Shown here in pieces: positions 1 to 8,286 of a stretch of 64,000 nucleotides of DNA. The position numbers and the translations under genes were made by a program. Positions within the stretch are counted from its first letter, which is position 1. Each line of letters opens with the position of its first letter. This DNA comes from an uncultured Treponema sp. (lineage in GTDB: Bacteria; Spirochaetota; Spirochaetia; Treponematales; Treponemataceae): positions 81,370 through 145,369 of the forward strand of contig CAJUBD010000009.1 in NCBI GenBank assembly GCA_910584475.1, written 5' to 3'. The notes below the pieces were generated by a model. The model ran no database searches. It worked only from the letters and a program-made list of their open reading frames with translations, and was not told the DNA's origin.

Positions 1-2
1 AT

Positions 3-1787
3 GGATTCGATCCGCGAGTAAGTCAATGGAGCGCGTGGCATGGCGCACAAGTTTCAGTGCTTTCTTCGCTCGCAAAAATTTTGTGCATGGGCGCAAATCC
101 TTTGAACGCGAGGCTTTCGTTCCAAGAATTTTTTGGTCGCGCACTTGACGCGAAAACTTGGGGCTATCCTGCGGCGGCGTTGCTCGGTTCGATTGATGCA
201 CAAGTGGCGATGGGCACGGCGAGCATCGGCGGCAAAGACAGCATGAGCGGCACGTTCGAGCAAATAAATGTTCCGCACACGCTCGTTTCTTTTGCGGTGG
301 CGCACGACAACGTTCAAAATGTTACGAGCGGCTCGTTCAAAAAATCTGGCTCGAAAATTTATTTGGTCGCCGTTCCTTACTCTGAATTTCTCGCGCCAAA
401 TTTTGAAGCGTTCAAAATCAATTCGCAAATTTTGTACAAATTGAACTCGGCAAAAAAAGTCAGCGCGATGTATCCTGTCTGTGCTGGCGGAATTGCGGAA
501 GCCGTCACAAAAATGGCGATGGGAAATCGAATCGGCGCACGGTTGGATTTTCTTCCTCCGAATATAACTGCGAAAAATTTGGGCGGAACGAAAGGTGAGG
601 AAAATTCGTTTGAGAATTTGTTCGCGCCATTTTACGGTTCCGTGCTCGTGGAGACCGATGAAGATTTTTCCAAAGAAAATTTTGCGAATGAAACTGTGTT
701 TCTTTTGGGAGAAACAATTCGTGAAGAAGAAATCATCGTGCAAGGAAAAACTAGAACGCAAGTTTTGCGCGTGAAAATTTCCGATGCGGAAGACGCTTGG
801 GAATCGCGGTTGGAAAAAGTTTTTCCGAAAACAAGCGCGGCGGAAATTCAAAATGGGCTTCCTGAATTTGCAAAGTCAATTCATCCCTCACTTAGCGAAG
901 CGCGGAAAAATCCCGCGTTCAACATTTGTAAAAAACATCCGCGTGTTTTAGTTCCAGTTTTTCCTGGAACGAATTGCGAGTATGATATGGCGCGCGCGTT
1001 CGCATTGGCGGGTGGCGACGTGAAAATTTTGGTTTTCCGAAACAACACGAGCGAGACTTTGGGCGAATCTTTGGAAGAACTCGTGCGGCAAATCAAGCGC
1101 GCTCAAATTCTCGCGCTTTCAGGCGGATTCAGCGCGGGCGATGAACCTGACGGTTCTGGAAAATACATTGCAAATGTTTTGCGCGAGGGCCGCGTCGCCG
1201 AACAAATTATGAACTTGCTCAAAAAACGAGATGGCTTGATTTTGGGAATTTGTAACGGTTTCCAAGCGCTCATAAAGACAGGTCTAGTTCCTTACGGAGA
1301 AATTCGCGAGGCGGAAGTCGACATGCCGACTTTGACTTTCAACACGATTGGTCGCCACATTTCGCGTGTTTGCCGCACTCGCATCGTAAGCGCGACAAGT
1401 CCTTGGGCAAAGAACGCGTCTGTGGTCGATCCGCGAATTCATCTCGTTCCGATTTCGCATGGGGAGGGGCGCGTAATTATTCGCGAGAGGCTTGCAAAGG
1501 AACTTTTTGCGAAAGGGCAAATTTTCTCGCAATATGTTGACGCGCAGGGCGATCCTGCAATTTTCGAGCCGGACAATCCGAACGGCTCGCTTTATGCGAT
1601 TGAAGGCATGACCAGCCCCGATGGTCGAGTGCTTGGGAAAATGGGGCACAGCGAACGAACGATTGGAAGCGAAATGAACGGCGCGGATTTGGATTTGCTG
1701 AAAAACGTTGTTGGAAATCCGCTCACAAACGAAAGCGAGAATTCTTGCCAAAACATTTTTTCCGCCGGCGTAAGTTATTTTAAATGA
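3..1787 (+). CDS. purL: Phosphoribosylformylglycinamidine synthase, C-terminal part (5' end outside window)
   Basis: PurL converts FGAR to FGAM with ATP and glutamine in purine synthesis. The frame is open from base 3 and its first residues (GFDPRVSQWSAWHGAQ) already match the inside of the synthetase half, so the start lies upstream. From about residue 300 there is a fused glutamine amidotransferase domain: FPGTNCEYDMARAFALAGGD, the nucleophile motif GICNGFQ, and the His of PISHGEGR. This is the long single-chain PurL, not the split PurLQS form. It ends 27 bases before metI. The family assignment is secure; only the last 595 codons or so are present. Confidence 0.95.
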   Translation, partial: GFDPRVSQWSAWHGAQVSVLSSLAKILCMGANPLNARLSFQEFFGRALDAKTWGYPAAALLGSIDAQVAMGTASIGGKDSMSGTFEQINVPHTLVSFAVAHDNVQNVTSGSFKKSGSKIYLVAVPYSEFLAPNFEAFKINSQILYKLNSAKKVSAMYPVCAGGIAEAVTKMAMGNRIGARLDFLPPNITAKNLGGTKGEENSFENLFAPFYGSVLVETDEDFSKENFANETVFLLGETIREEEIIVQGKTRTQVLRVKISDAEDAWESRLEKVFPKTSAAEIQNGLPEFAKSIHPSLSEARKNPAFNICKKHPRVLVPVFPGTNCEYDMARAFALAGGDVKILVFRNNTSETLGESLEELVRQIKRAQILALSGGFSAGDEPDGSGKYIANVLREGRVAEQIMNLLKKRDGLILGICNGFQALIKTGLVPYGEIREAEVDMPTLTFNTIGRHISRVCRTRIVSATSPWAKNASVVDPRIHLVPISHGEGRVIIRERLAKELFAKGQIFSQYVDAQGDPAIFEPDNPNGSLYAIEGMTSPDGRVLGKMGHSERTIGSEMNGADLDLLKNVVGNPLTNESENSCQNIFSAGVSYFK

Positions 1788-1814
1788 AAAAATAAATTTT
1801 GGAGGTTTAAGGTT

Positions 1815-2465
1815 ATGCAAATATTCTTACTTGTCGGAAAGGCCACACTTCAAACTTTGGAAATGGTTTTTCTCTCCACGATTTTTTCAGGCATTTTGGG
1901 ATTTCCGCTCGGCGTACTTTTGTGCATGACGAGTCCGACTGGCATCACTCCGCGTCCTGCGCTCAATCAAATCATAAGCCGAATAGTGAATGTGTTGCGA
2001 TCGTTTCCTTTTATCATTTTGATGATTTTGCTTTTTCCTCTTTCACGCCTGATTTTGGGAACGAGCATCGGTACTGTCGCTACAATTGTTCCGCTTTCGA
2101 TTGCGGCCGCTCCGTTTGTCGCGCGAATCATCGAGACCGCGCTCAACGAAGTGAGTCCCGAAGTGGTGCAAGCCGCGCGCGCGATGGGAAGCACGAACAC
2201 GCAAATTATATGGAAAGTCTTTGTGCCTGAAGCGATGCCTTCGATTGTTTCGGGAATCACGCTTACGATAATAAATCTGATTGGATATTCGGCGATGGCG
2301 GGCGCGATTGGCGGAGGCGGCTTGGGCGATTTGGCAATTCGCTACGGCTACCAGCGTTTTCGTACGGACGTTATGTTTTGGTCTGTAATCGTGATTTTGG
2401 TTTTGGTGGAATTGATTCAATTTGTCGGAACGCGAATCGCAAGCAAAATGCTAAAAAATCGCTAG
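1815..2465 (+). CDS. metI: Methionine ABC transporter permease MetI
   Basis: Inner-membrane permease of the D/L-methionine importer. The 216-residue protein has about five hydrophobic segments and the MetI-type EAA loop (AARAMGSTNTQIIWKVFVPEAMPS is split around residues 118-141), which docks to the ATPase. A GGAGG ribosome site lies 10 bases before the ATG. metQ follows, but the expected ATPase gene metN is neither between purL and metI nor elsewhere in the window, so the ATPase must be upstream of purL or borrowed from another locus. Confidence 0.92.
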   Translation: MQIFLLVGKATLQTLEMVFLSTIFSGILGFPLGVLLCMTSPTGITPRPALNQIISRIVNVLRSFPFIILMILLFPLSRLILGTSIGTVATIVPLSIAAAPFVARIIETALNEVSPEVVQAARAMGSTNTQIIWKVFVPEAMPSIVSGITLTIINLIGYSAMAGAIGGGGLGDLAIRYGYQRFRTDVMFWSVIVILVLVELIQFVGTRIASKMLKNR

Positions 2466-2490
2466 ACAGGAAATTGCGCCACGGCTTCTA

Positions 2491-2519
2491 TTGACAGAAA
2501 TGCGATTTTCTGTTAATAC
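2491..2519 (+). promoter_or_regulatory. Sigma70-type promoter of metQ
   Basis: TTGACA (2491-2496), a 17-base spacer, then TAATAC (2514-2519), in the 101-base metI-metQ gap. It is a near-consensus promoter and predicts a leader of about 40 bases for metQ. The binding protein can therefore be made in excess over the permease, as is usual for ABC importers. Confidence 0.8.
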
Positions 2520-2566
2520 TAATGCACATGTTTTACTATAAAACAAATTTCAATTAGGAGCAGAAA

Positions 2567-3376
2567 ATGAAAAAAATTATCTTGCTTGCAGCCGCGATTC
2601 TTGCCACGGCTTCGGTTTTTGCTGCGCCACGAAAAAAGGCAAAAAAAGATCCGAACGCGCCGCTTGTCATTGGAGCGACTCCCGTTCCGCATGTCCAATT
2701 GCTCGAACTTGTAAAGGACGACCTCGCTAAGCAGGGGGTGAAATTGGACATCCGCGAAATGACCGACTATGTTATTTTGAACGACGCTTTGGAGCAAGGT
2801 GAACTCGATGCGAATTTTGACCAGCACATTCCGTACCTTGAGTCTACGAATGCAGACAAAGGCTATCATTTGGCGAACGCTGGCGGAATCCACATAGAGC
2901 CTTTCGCGCTTTATTCAAAGAAACACACTTCTCTCGCGGCGATTCCTGAAAAGGCGAAGATCGCGATTCCAAACGATCCGACAAATGGCGGTCGTGCGCT
3001 TTTGCTTTTGCAGTCGGCAGGTTTGATTAAGCTTGATCCGAAAGCGGGAATCACGGCCACTCCGCTAGACGTGAAAAGCAATCCGAAAAAATTCCAATTC
3101 ATTGAAACTGACGCCGCGTCTCTCCCGCGCGTTTTGGACGACGTGGACGCGGCGGCAATAAACGGAAATTACGCTTTGCCGGCAGGCTTGAGCGCGAATA
3201 AAGACGGTCTCTATGTCGAAGGAGCGGATTCGCCCTATGTGAATGTCATCGCGGTGAAAAAAGGCAATGAAAAAGACGCTCGCGTCGTGGCTTTGGTGAA
3301 AGCGTTGCAAAGCCAAAAAGTCCGGGATTGGATTTCTGACACCTATCCGAACGGCGAAGTCGTGGCGGCGTTCTAA
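2567..3376 (+). CDS. metQ: Methionine-binding protein MetQ (NlpA family)
   Basis: Periplasmic substrate-binding component of the methionine importer, 269 residues. An N-terminal signal peptide of about 20 residues (MKKIILLAAAILATASVFA) is followed by AAPRKKAKKDPN. Family motifs include VIGATPVPHVQLLE, NANFDQHIPYLE-like (residues 85-92), IPNDPTNGGRALLLLQSAGL and AAINGNYALPAGL. Most NlpA/MetQ proteins are lipoproteins, but there is no cysteine at the end of this signal peptide, so it appears to be released by signal peptidase I. It has its own strong promoter and a GGAG site. Confidence 0.93.
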   Translation: MKKIILLAAAILATASVFAAPRKKAKKDPNAPLVIGATPVPHVQLLELVKDDLAKQGVKLDIREMTDYVILNDALEQGELDANFDQHIPYLESTNADKGYHLANAGGIHIEPFALYSKKHTSLAAIPEKAKIAIPNDPTNGGRALLLLQSAGLIKLDPKAGITATPLDVKSNPKKFQFIETDAASLPRVLDDVDAAAINGNYALPAGLSANKDGLYVEGADSPYVNVIAVKKGNEKDARVVALVKALQSQKVRDWISDTYPNGEVVAAF

Positions 3377-3455
3377 AATTTCTAGCGGCTGAAAAGTTTT
3401 ACTTTCAAATCGCTGAAAATTTGTTTCGCAGCGAAGTGGAAAATCTCAATTCGAT

Positions 3456-3485
3456 AAAATGAGTTTCCATTAAGAAACTCATTTT
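3456..3485 (+). terminator. Perfect 12-bp hairpin downstream of metQ
   Basis: A perfect 12-base-pair stem (left arm 3456-3467, right arm 3474-3485) with a 6-base loop CATTAA, 80 bases after the metQ stop. The right arm ends in TTTT. It could act as a weak terminator, although there is no long T tract. The rest of the metQ-ribD gap (3377-3696) is a degenerate copy of the composite hairpin repeat. Confidence 0.4.
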
Positions 3486-3524
3486 GAGATCAGTGATGCG
3501 AATCGGTTGTTAAAAAATTCTCGC

Positions 3525-3696
3525 TAAAATGTGTCGCAAACCAAAGGGTTTGCGTGGCAAGTATTGTGACTTGCTGTCGGGGTTTTTGCGAAAAATTCGC
3601 GCGACAATTTTAACTTCGAGTTTGTTGAAACAAGCTCGTTTATTTGACTGCGATTTTTCATTTCATTGCGAAACTATGTTTCTAAGGGGAGAAGAA
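3525..3696 (+). repeat. Composite hairpin element, degenerate copy upstream of ribD
   Basis: Forward-facing copy. A first-hairpin remnant ends in GACAATTTTAACTTCGAG, followed by the second hairpin CGAGTTTGTTGAAACAAGCTCG (split arms CGAGTTTG / CAAGCTCG at 3617-3638), a GC-rich third segment, and a final AAGGGGAG that serves as the ribD ribosome site. An extra palindromic stretch (3540-3590) sits inside the first hairpin. No RFN (FMN) riboswitch was seen here. Confidence 0.6.
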
Positions 3697-4917
3697 ATGA
3701 AAACTCAAGAGCCAGAATTTGACGCAAGAATTCATTCTGAATTTCCCGAAGTCAAATTTATGCGAAAGGCGATTTCGCTCGCAAAAAAAGGCGAAGGCTT
3801 TACAAATCCAAATCCGCTTGTCGGCGCAGTCATCGAAAAAAACGGCAAGATTCTCGCATGCGGATTTCATCACAAATACGGTGAACTTCACGCCGAACGC
3901 GACGCTCTTTTAAATCTCGCAAAAAAAAATCTTTTGGATGAAGCGAAAGGCGCGACGCTTTATGTTACGCTAGAACCATGCTGCCATTTTGGAAAACAGC
4001 CGCCATGCGTCCAAGCAATTTTGGAAGCGGGCATTTCAAAAGTCATAGTCGGCTCGCGTGACCCGAATCCGATCGTCGCTGGGAAAGGAATAAAATTTTT
4101 ACGCGAAAATGGAGTTCAAGTATATGAAGATTTTTTGCGCGATGAATGCGATGCGCTTAATTTCATTTTCTTTCATTTCGTTACAAAAAAAATTCCCTTT
4201 GTCGCGCTCAAATATGCGATGACGGCTGACGGAAAAATCGCTACGGTCGCTGGAAAATCAAAATGGATTTCCTGCGATGCTTCGCGTGAATACGCGCACA
4301 TTTTGCGCAAAAAATACGCCTGCATTCTTTGCGGCATTGGCACGGTGCTCGCCGATGATCCGCTTTTGACTTGCCGAATCAAAGGCGGAAAAGATCCAGT
4401 GCGCGTGATTTGCGATTCGAATTTGCGGATTCCGCTCGATTCGAAAATTGTCCGAACTGCGAAAGAAGTCCCGACGATTGTCGCTTGCGCTCTCGATGAA
4501 AAAACTTTGAAAAATGAACGTGGCGAAAATTTCGATGAAAAAATTTCCGCGCTCGAAAATGCCGGAATCGAAATTCTTTTTTGCAAAAAACACGCGATAA
4601 AAAATTCTCCTTCCAAAAAGCAAGACGGGAGCGAAATTGATTTGAAAAGATTGATGAAACTTCTCGCGAAAAAAAATCTCGACAGCGTTTTGATTGAAGG
4701 CGGCGCGAAAATAAATTTCAGCGCGTTGAAGGCCGGAATCGTTCAGCGTGTTTATTGTTTTGTCGCGCCAAAGATTTTCGGCGGCGCGAATGCCCCTTCC
4801 CCAGTTGGAGGCGAGGGCGTTCAATTGGTTTCGCGGAATTTCACGCTTGAACGAAAATCCATAGCGCAATGTGGCGATGACATTATCTTAGAATACGAAG
4901 TTCAACGAAAATCTTAA
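3697..4917 (+). CDS. ribD: Bifunctional riboflavin deaminase/reductase RibD
   Basis: Carries out the deamination and then the reduction of the pyrimidine intermediate after GTP cyclohydrolase II. N-terminal zinc deaminase: HAERDALL (about residue 67), then PCCHFGKQPPC. C-terminal reductase from about residue 160 (ALKYAMTADGKIA, KWISCDASREY, LIEGGAKIN). The open frame runs upstream to 3529, but I chose the ATG at 3697 because AAGGGGAG sits just before it and the upstream codons are repeat sequence. This gives 406 residues, close to the usual 360-380. ribE starts 10 bases after the stop. Confidence 0.95.
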   Translation: MKTQEPEFDARIHSEFPEVKFMRKAISLAKKGEGFTNPNPLVGAVIEKNGKILACGFHHKYGELHAERDALLNLAKKNLLDEAKGATLYVTLEPCCHFGKQPPCVQAILEAGISKVIVGSRDPNPIVAGKGIKFLRENGVQVYEDFLRDECDALNFIFFHFVTKKIPFVALKYAMTADGKIATVAGKSKWISCDASREYAHILRKKYACILCGIGTVLADDPLLTCRIKGGKDPVRVICDSNLRIPLDSKIVRTAKEVPTIVACALDEKTLKNERGENFDEKISALENAGIEILFCKKHAIKNSPSKKQDGSEIDLKRLMKLLAKKNLDSVLIEGGAKINFSALKAGIVQRVYCFVAPKIFGGANAPSPVGGEGVQLVSRNFTLERKSIAQCGDDIILEYEVQRKS

Positions 4918-4927
4918 AGGCGGAAAA

Positions 4928-5593
4928 ATGTTCACAGGAATAGTTGAAGAAACCGGAAAATTATTAGGGCTTGAACAAAGCGGCAGTGCGGCAAAAATAA
5001 AAATCGCGGCGAGTCTTGTCCTTGACGGAACGAAGATTGGCGAAAGTATCGCAGTAAATGGAGTCTGCCTTACGGCGACCGACATCGCGCAGAATTTTTT
5101 TGTCGCGGACGTGATGCCCGAGACATTGCGCCGTTCAAATTTGGGAACGCTCAAAAATGGGAATACAGTGAATCTTGAGCGCGCTATGCCTTGTGGTGGC
5201 AGATTTGGCGGACATATAGTTTCTGGGCATATCGATGGAATCGGGAAAATTTCCATGATTCAAAACGAAGCGAACGCGATTTGGTTTTACATTTCCGCGC
5301 CAAGTGAGATTTTAAAACTTATAGTGCCGAAAGGTTCTGTCGCGCTTGACGGCATAAGCCTCACCGTGGCGAAAGTCGATTCGGCGCAATTCGCAGTTTC
5401 CGTCATTCCGCACACGCAGGCGCAGACTAATTTGCTTTTCAAGAAATCGGGCGACATCGTGAATATCGAAAACGACATTATTGGGAAGTACATTCAAAAA
5501 CTTTTTGGGCAGAATGATTTTTCTTCAGACGACTTGCGACAGAAAAATGAAGAAAAAATCACTGAAGATTTTTTGCGGAAAAATAATTTTTGA
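4928..5593 (+). CDS. ribE: Riboflavin synthase alpha chain
   Basis: Dismutates two lumazines to riboflavin and the RibD product. Two tandem lumazine-binding repeats are visible: MFTGIVEETGKL...NGVCLTA...MPETLRRS, then GGHIVSGHIDGIG...DGISLTV...IPHTQ. At 221 residues it has about 20 extra polar residues at the C-terminus compared with the usual 200. The ribosome site AAAGGCGG sits just upstream. It lies in the ribD-ribE-ribBA order with 10 bases from ribD and 70 bases to ribBA. Confidence 0.95.
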   Translation: MFTGIVEETGKLLGLEQSGSAAKIKIAASLVLDGTKIGESIAVNGVCLTATDIAQNFFVADVMPETLRRSNLGTLKNGNTVNLERAMPCGGRFGGHIVSGHIDGIGKISMIQNEANAIWFYISAPSEILKLIVPKGSVALDGISLTVAKVDSAQFAVSVIPHTQAQTNLLFKKSGDIVNIENDIIGKYIQKLFGQNDFSSDDLRQKNEEKITEDFLRKNNF

Positions 5594-5663
5594 TTTACTA
5601 GAAGACAAGGAAACGAGGTCGCACAGATTGGCGTGGCATAATTTCCTTGACAGGAGGAAACAA

Positions 5664-6887
5664 ATGGAATCCAATTCAATTGAGTACAATTCAATTCCCG
5701 AAGCATTGGAAGATTTGCGCGCCGGAAAAATAATTTTGGCGAGCGACTCCGAAGACCGTGAAAATGAAGGCGACATGATTTGCGCCGCAGAATTTGCCAC
5801 GACTGAAAACATCAATTTTATCGCAACGCACGCAAAAGGTTTGATTTGCACGCCGATGAGCCAAGCGGTCGCCGACCGACTCGGTTTTGTTCCGATGGTT
5901 AGCGAAAACACAGACACGCACGAAACGGCTTTTACTGTTTCCGTAGACCATGTTTCTACCACAACAGGCATTTCCGCTTTGGAACGCGCGGCGACGATTC
6001 GAGCCTGTGTAGACGAAGCCTCCCGTCCGCAAGATTTCAGAAAGCCCGGCCACACTTTTCCGCTTATCGCGAAAAAGGGAGGGGTACTAGTTCGCGGAGG
6101 GCATACCGAAGCCACTGTGGACTTGTGCCGACTTGCAGGATTGAAGCAATGCGGCGTTTGCTGCGAAATTATGGATGACGACGGAACAATGATGCGCGGC
6201 GAAAAAATTTTCTCACTCGCAAAAAAGTTCGGATTAAAATACATCACAATAAAATCGCTAGCCGACTATTGCCGCGTCCATGACAAGCATGTCGTCCAAG
6301 AAGCGCGCGCGAAACTTCCCAGCGAATATGGCGACTTTGACATTTACGGCTACACCGATGACATCACGGGCGAACATCACGTCGCGCTTGTCAAAGGCGA
6401 AATTGAAGACGGTGAAAACGTGCTTTGCCGAGTTCATTCAGAATGTCTTACGGGCGATGTTTTCGGCTCGAAGCGATGCGATTGCGGTCCGCAGCTTGCC
6501 GAAGCGATGCGACAAATTGAAAGGGAGGGGCGCGGCGTTTTGCTTTACATGCGGCAGGAAGGGCGTGGAATCGGATTGATAAACAAACTAAAGACTTATA
6601 TGCTTCAAGAAAAAGGCTACGACACGGTGGAAGCAAATTTGAAGCTCGGCTTCAAGGCCGACCTGCGCGAATATTGGATTGGCGCGCAAATCTTGCGAGA
6701 TTTGGGAATAAAATCCCTGCGTCTTCTGACGAACAATCCGCAGAAAATTTACGGACTTGACGGATTCGGCATTCGCGTGGCGGAACGCGTTCCGATTGAA
6801 ATCGCGCCACAATCTTACGACAAGTTTTATTTACGCACGAAAAAGGAAAAGATGGGACACATTTTTTCGCACATCGATGTTGAATGA
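5664..6887 (+). CDS. ribBA: Bifunctional DHBP synthase / GTP cyclohydrolase II RibBA
   Basis: Makes both precursors of riboflavin. The N-terminal half is 3,4-dihydroxy-2-butanone 4-phosphate synthase (SEDRENEGDMICAAEF, HTFPLIAKKGGVLVRGGHTE). The C-terminal half is GTP cyclohydrolase II with zinc cysteines in RVHSECLTGDVFGSKRCDCG and RQEGRGIGLINKLK. The frame is open from 5481, but the ATG at 5664 has AGGAGGAAAC before it and gives the standard 407 residues. It belongs to the rib operon. Confidence 0.96.
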   Translation: MESNSIEYNSIPEALEDLRAGKIILASDSEDRENEGDMICAAEFATTENINFIATHAKGLICTPMSQAVADRLGFVPMVSENTDTHETAFTVSVDHVSTTTGISALERAATIRACVDEASRPQDFRKPGHTFPLIAKKGGVLVRGGHTEATVDLCRLAGLKQCGVCCEIMDDDGTMMRGEKIFSLAKKFGLKYITIKSLADYCRVHDKHVVQEARAKLPSEYGDFDIYGYTDDITGEHHVALVKGEIEDGENVLCRVHSECLTGDVFGSKRCDCGPQLAEAMRQIEREGRGVLLYMRQEGRGIGLINKLKTYMLQEKGYDTVEANLKLGFKADLREYWIGAQILRDLGIKSLRLLTNNPQKIYGLDGFGIRVAERVPIEIAPQSYDKFYLRTKKEKMGHIFSHIDVE

Positions 6888-6916
6888 TATGCAAAAATTG
6901 ACGGAGAAATGGCACA

Positions 6917-6945
6917 TTGAAAAATATGAAATTTCGTGATAGAAT
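6917..6945 (+). promoter_or_regulatory. Sigma70-type promoter before ribH
   Basis: TTGAAA (6917-6922), a 17-base spacer and TAGAAT (6940-6945), placed in the 81-base gap between ribBA and ribH. It suggests that ribH is also transcribed on its own; lumazine synthase is needed in high amounts for its 60-mer capsid. Confidence 0.7.
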
Positions 6946-6968
6946 ATTTTTCCAATTAGGAGGAAATC

Positions 6969-7433
6969 ATGAAACTAATCGAAGGAAAGGTTGTCGCGCC
7001 AAGCGGCATGAAAGTGGGAATCGTGGCATCGCGATTCAATTCAATCATAGTGCAAAAGTTGCTTGAAGGCGCACAGGACGGGCTTGTCCGGCACGGCGTG
7101 GAAGAGGAAAATATCACGGCGGTGTGGATTCCGGGAGCGTTTGAAATTCCCGTGGTCGCGCAAAAGATGGCGGTCAGCAAAAAGTACGACGCAGTCATTT
7201 GCGTGGGCGCGGTGATTCGCGGAAGCACATCGCACTACGATTACGTTTGCGCCGAAGTAAGCAAAGGAATCGCGCAAGCAAGCCTCTCGAGCGGAGTTCC
7301 CGTCCTTTTCGGGATTCTCACCACCGACAATTTGGAGCAAGCCATTGAGCGGGCGGGCGCAAAGAGCGGAAACAAAGGCTACGACTGTGCGCTTTCTGCG
7401 ATTGAAATGGTCAACGTGATGAGGCAGATATAA
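6969..7433 (+). CDS. ribH: 6,7-dimethyl-8-ribityllumazine synthase
   Basis: Condenses the RibD product with DHBP to lumazine. At 154 residues it has the normal length. Motifs: SRFNSIIVQKLLEGA, WIPGAFEIPVVAQKM, and the substrate loop CVGAVIRGSTSHYDYVC with the catalytic His. A TTAGGAGGAAATC ribosome site precedes the ATG. It is the last gene of the riboflavin cluster. Confidence 0.96.
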   Translation: MKLIEGKVVAPSGMKVGIVASRFNSIIVQKLLEGAQDGLVRHGVEEENITAVWIPGAFEIPVVAQKMAVSKKYDAVICVGAVIRGSTSHYDYVCAEVSKGIAQASLSSGVPVLFGILTTDNLEQAIERAGAKSGNKGYDCALSAIEMVNVMRQI

Positions 7434-7465
7434 GTTTGATATGCAATTTTTGTCAAAATACGAAA

Positions 7466-7494
7466 AATGATGTCCTTAATTTTAGGGCATCATT
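7466..7494 (+). terminator. Hairpin after ribH
   Basis: Ten-pair stem (7466-7475 with 7485-7494, one G-T pair) around a 9-base loop, 33 bases after the ribH stop. There is no clear T tract (GCTTGC follows), so it is a possible terminator or mRNA-end stabiliser for the rib operon. Confidence 0.4.
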
Positions 7495-7725
7495 GCTTGC
7501 AGTTTTTCCACAACATATTGAAAAATAAAAAGAATTAAAAAAAAGCAAATTTTTTTTCAAAACCTATTGATATGCCCTCGTGTGATATAATCTATTTACA
7601 AAGGTCGATGGACTTGTAAGAAGTCCGCGGCATATTTTTTTATAAAACCATACCTGCGCGCAGGCAAAAGGGGCATCGTCATGGAAGTACCAGAAACATT
7701 GAAAGGCGGATTGAAAATCAACGGT

Positions 7726-8103
7726 GACTAGATATGTCAGGCAAGGAACATCAAATCCTGTAATCCACATATCCACAACAATTACAATATGAAAGTTTGA
7801 TTTTTCCTGCTTGAAAGCGGCATCAAATTCTTCCGAACGCCTGTCATTTTTAACGCCGCCCAAATAATTGTACAGTTCCTCTTCGTCATTGCTGCCAACG
7901 CTTGACACCATTGCGATAAACGGCATGGGCTTTAATGCCTTTTCAGTGTTTTTGCTTTTTGTCATAATGATTTCCTTGCAGATGTTTATGCGGGCAAGAT
8001 TCAAGACGAACTTGTGGAGCGTGTTAAGATTCTGCCGTATGTTATGGCTTTGAACCTTGGCCTGTCCGCCGTCTCCTGCACGAATGTCAGGTCGATCTCC
8101 CAT
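7726..8103 (-). pseudogene. Remnant of a type I restriction enzyme R subunit (hsdR)
   Basis: The minus-strand frame carries a piece of the HsdR helicase domain: KPMPFIAMVSSVGSNDEEEL, FDAAFKQEKSNFHIVIVVDM and the motif VI region WITGFDVPCLTYL (about 7955-7726). The match stops abruptly; the following arginine-finger region is missing, and the frame to 7564 has no similarity. Upstream (about 8100-8230) short readable pieces lie in different frames with stops (for example DNSNFFLAIYGKEIRSTERM in one frame and MGDRPDIRAGDGGQAK in another), which suggests frameshift decay. No hsdM or hsdS is nearby. The remaining bases of 7434-8286 show no other gene. Confidence 0.7.
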
Positions 8104-8286
8104 ATCTGCATTGCTCGCTATGTGGAGAGAACTGCCTCCATCCTTTCTGTAGAGCGGATTTCCTTCCCGTATATCGCTAGAAAGAAGTTGCTATTATCGC
8201 GGACGAATTTTTCCAATTTCAAAATTCCATCTCTTTTTTAGGCGAATTGTATACTGAAATCGCGGCGAAAGATTTTGCGCACAAAA

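Noticed and set aside
3377..3696. Possible FMN (RFN) riboswitch before the riboflavin genes
   Set aside because: None of the conserved RFN segments (such as AGGGTGAAATTCCC-type boxes) is present; the gap is composite-repeat sequence.
5481..5663. N-terminal extension of RibBA
   Set aside because: Overlaps the end of ribE; the ATG at 5664 has AGGAGG and matches the family start.
7564..7624. TATAAT at 7587-7592 on the plus strand as a promoter
   Set aside because: No -35 box at a suitable distance (TTGATA is only 13 bases away) and no gene follows on that strand.
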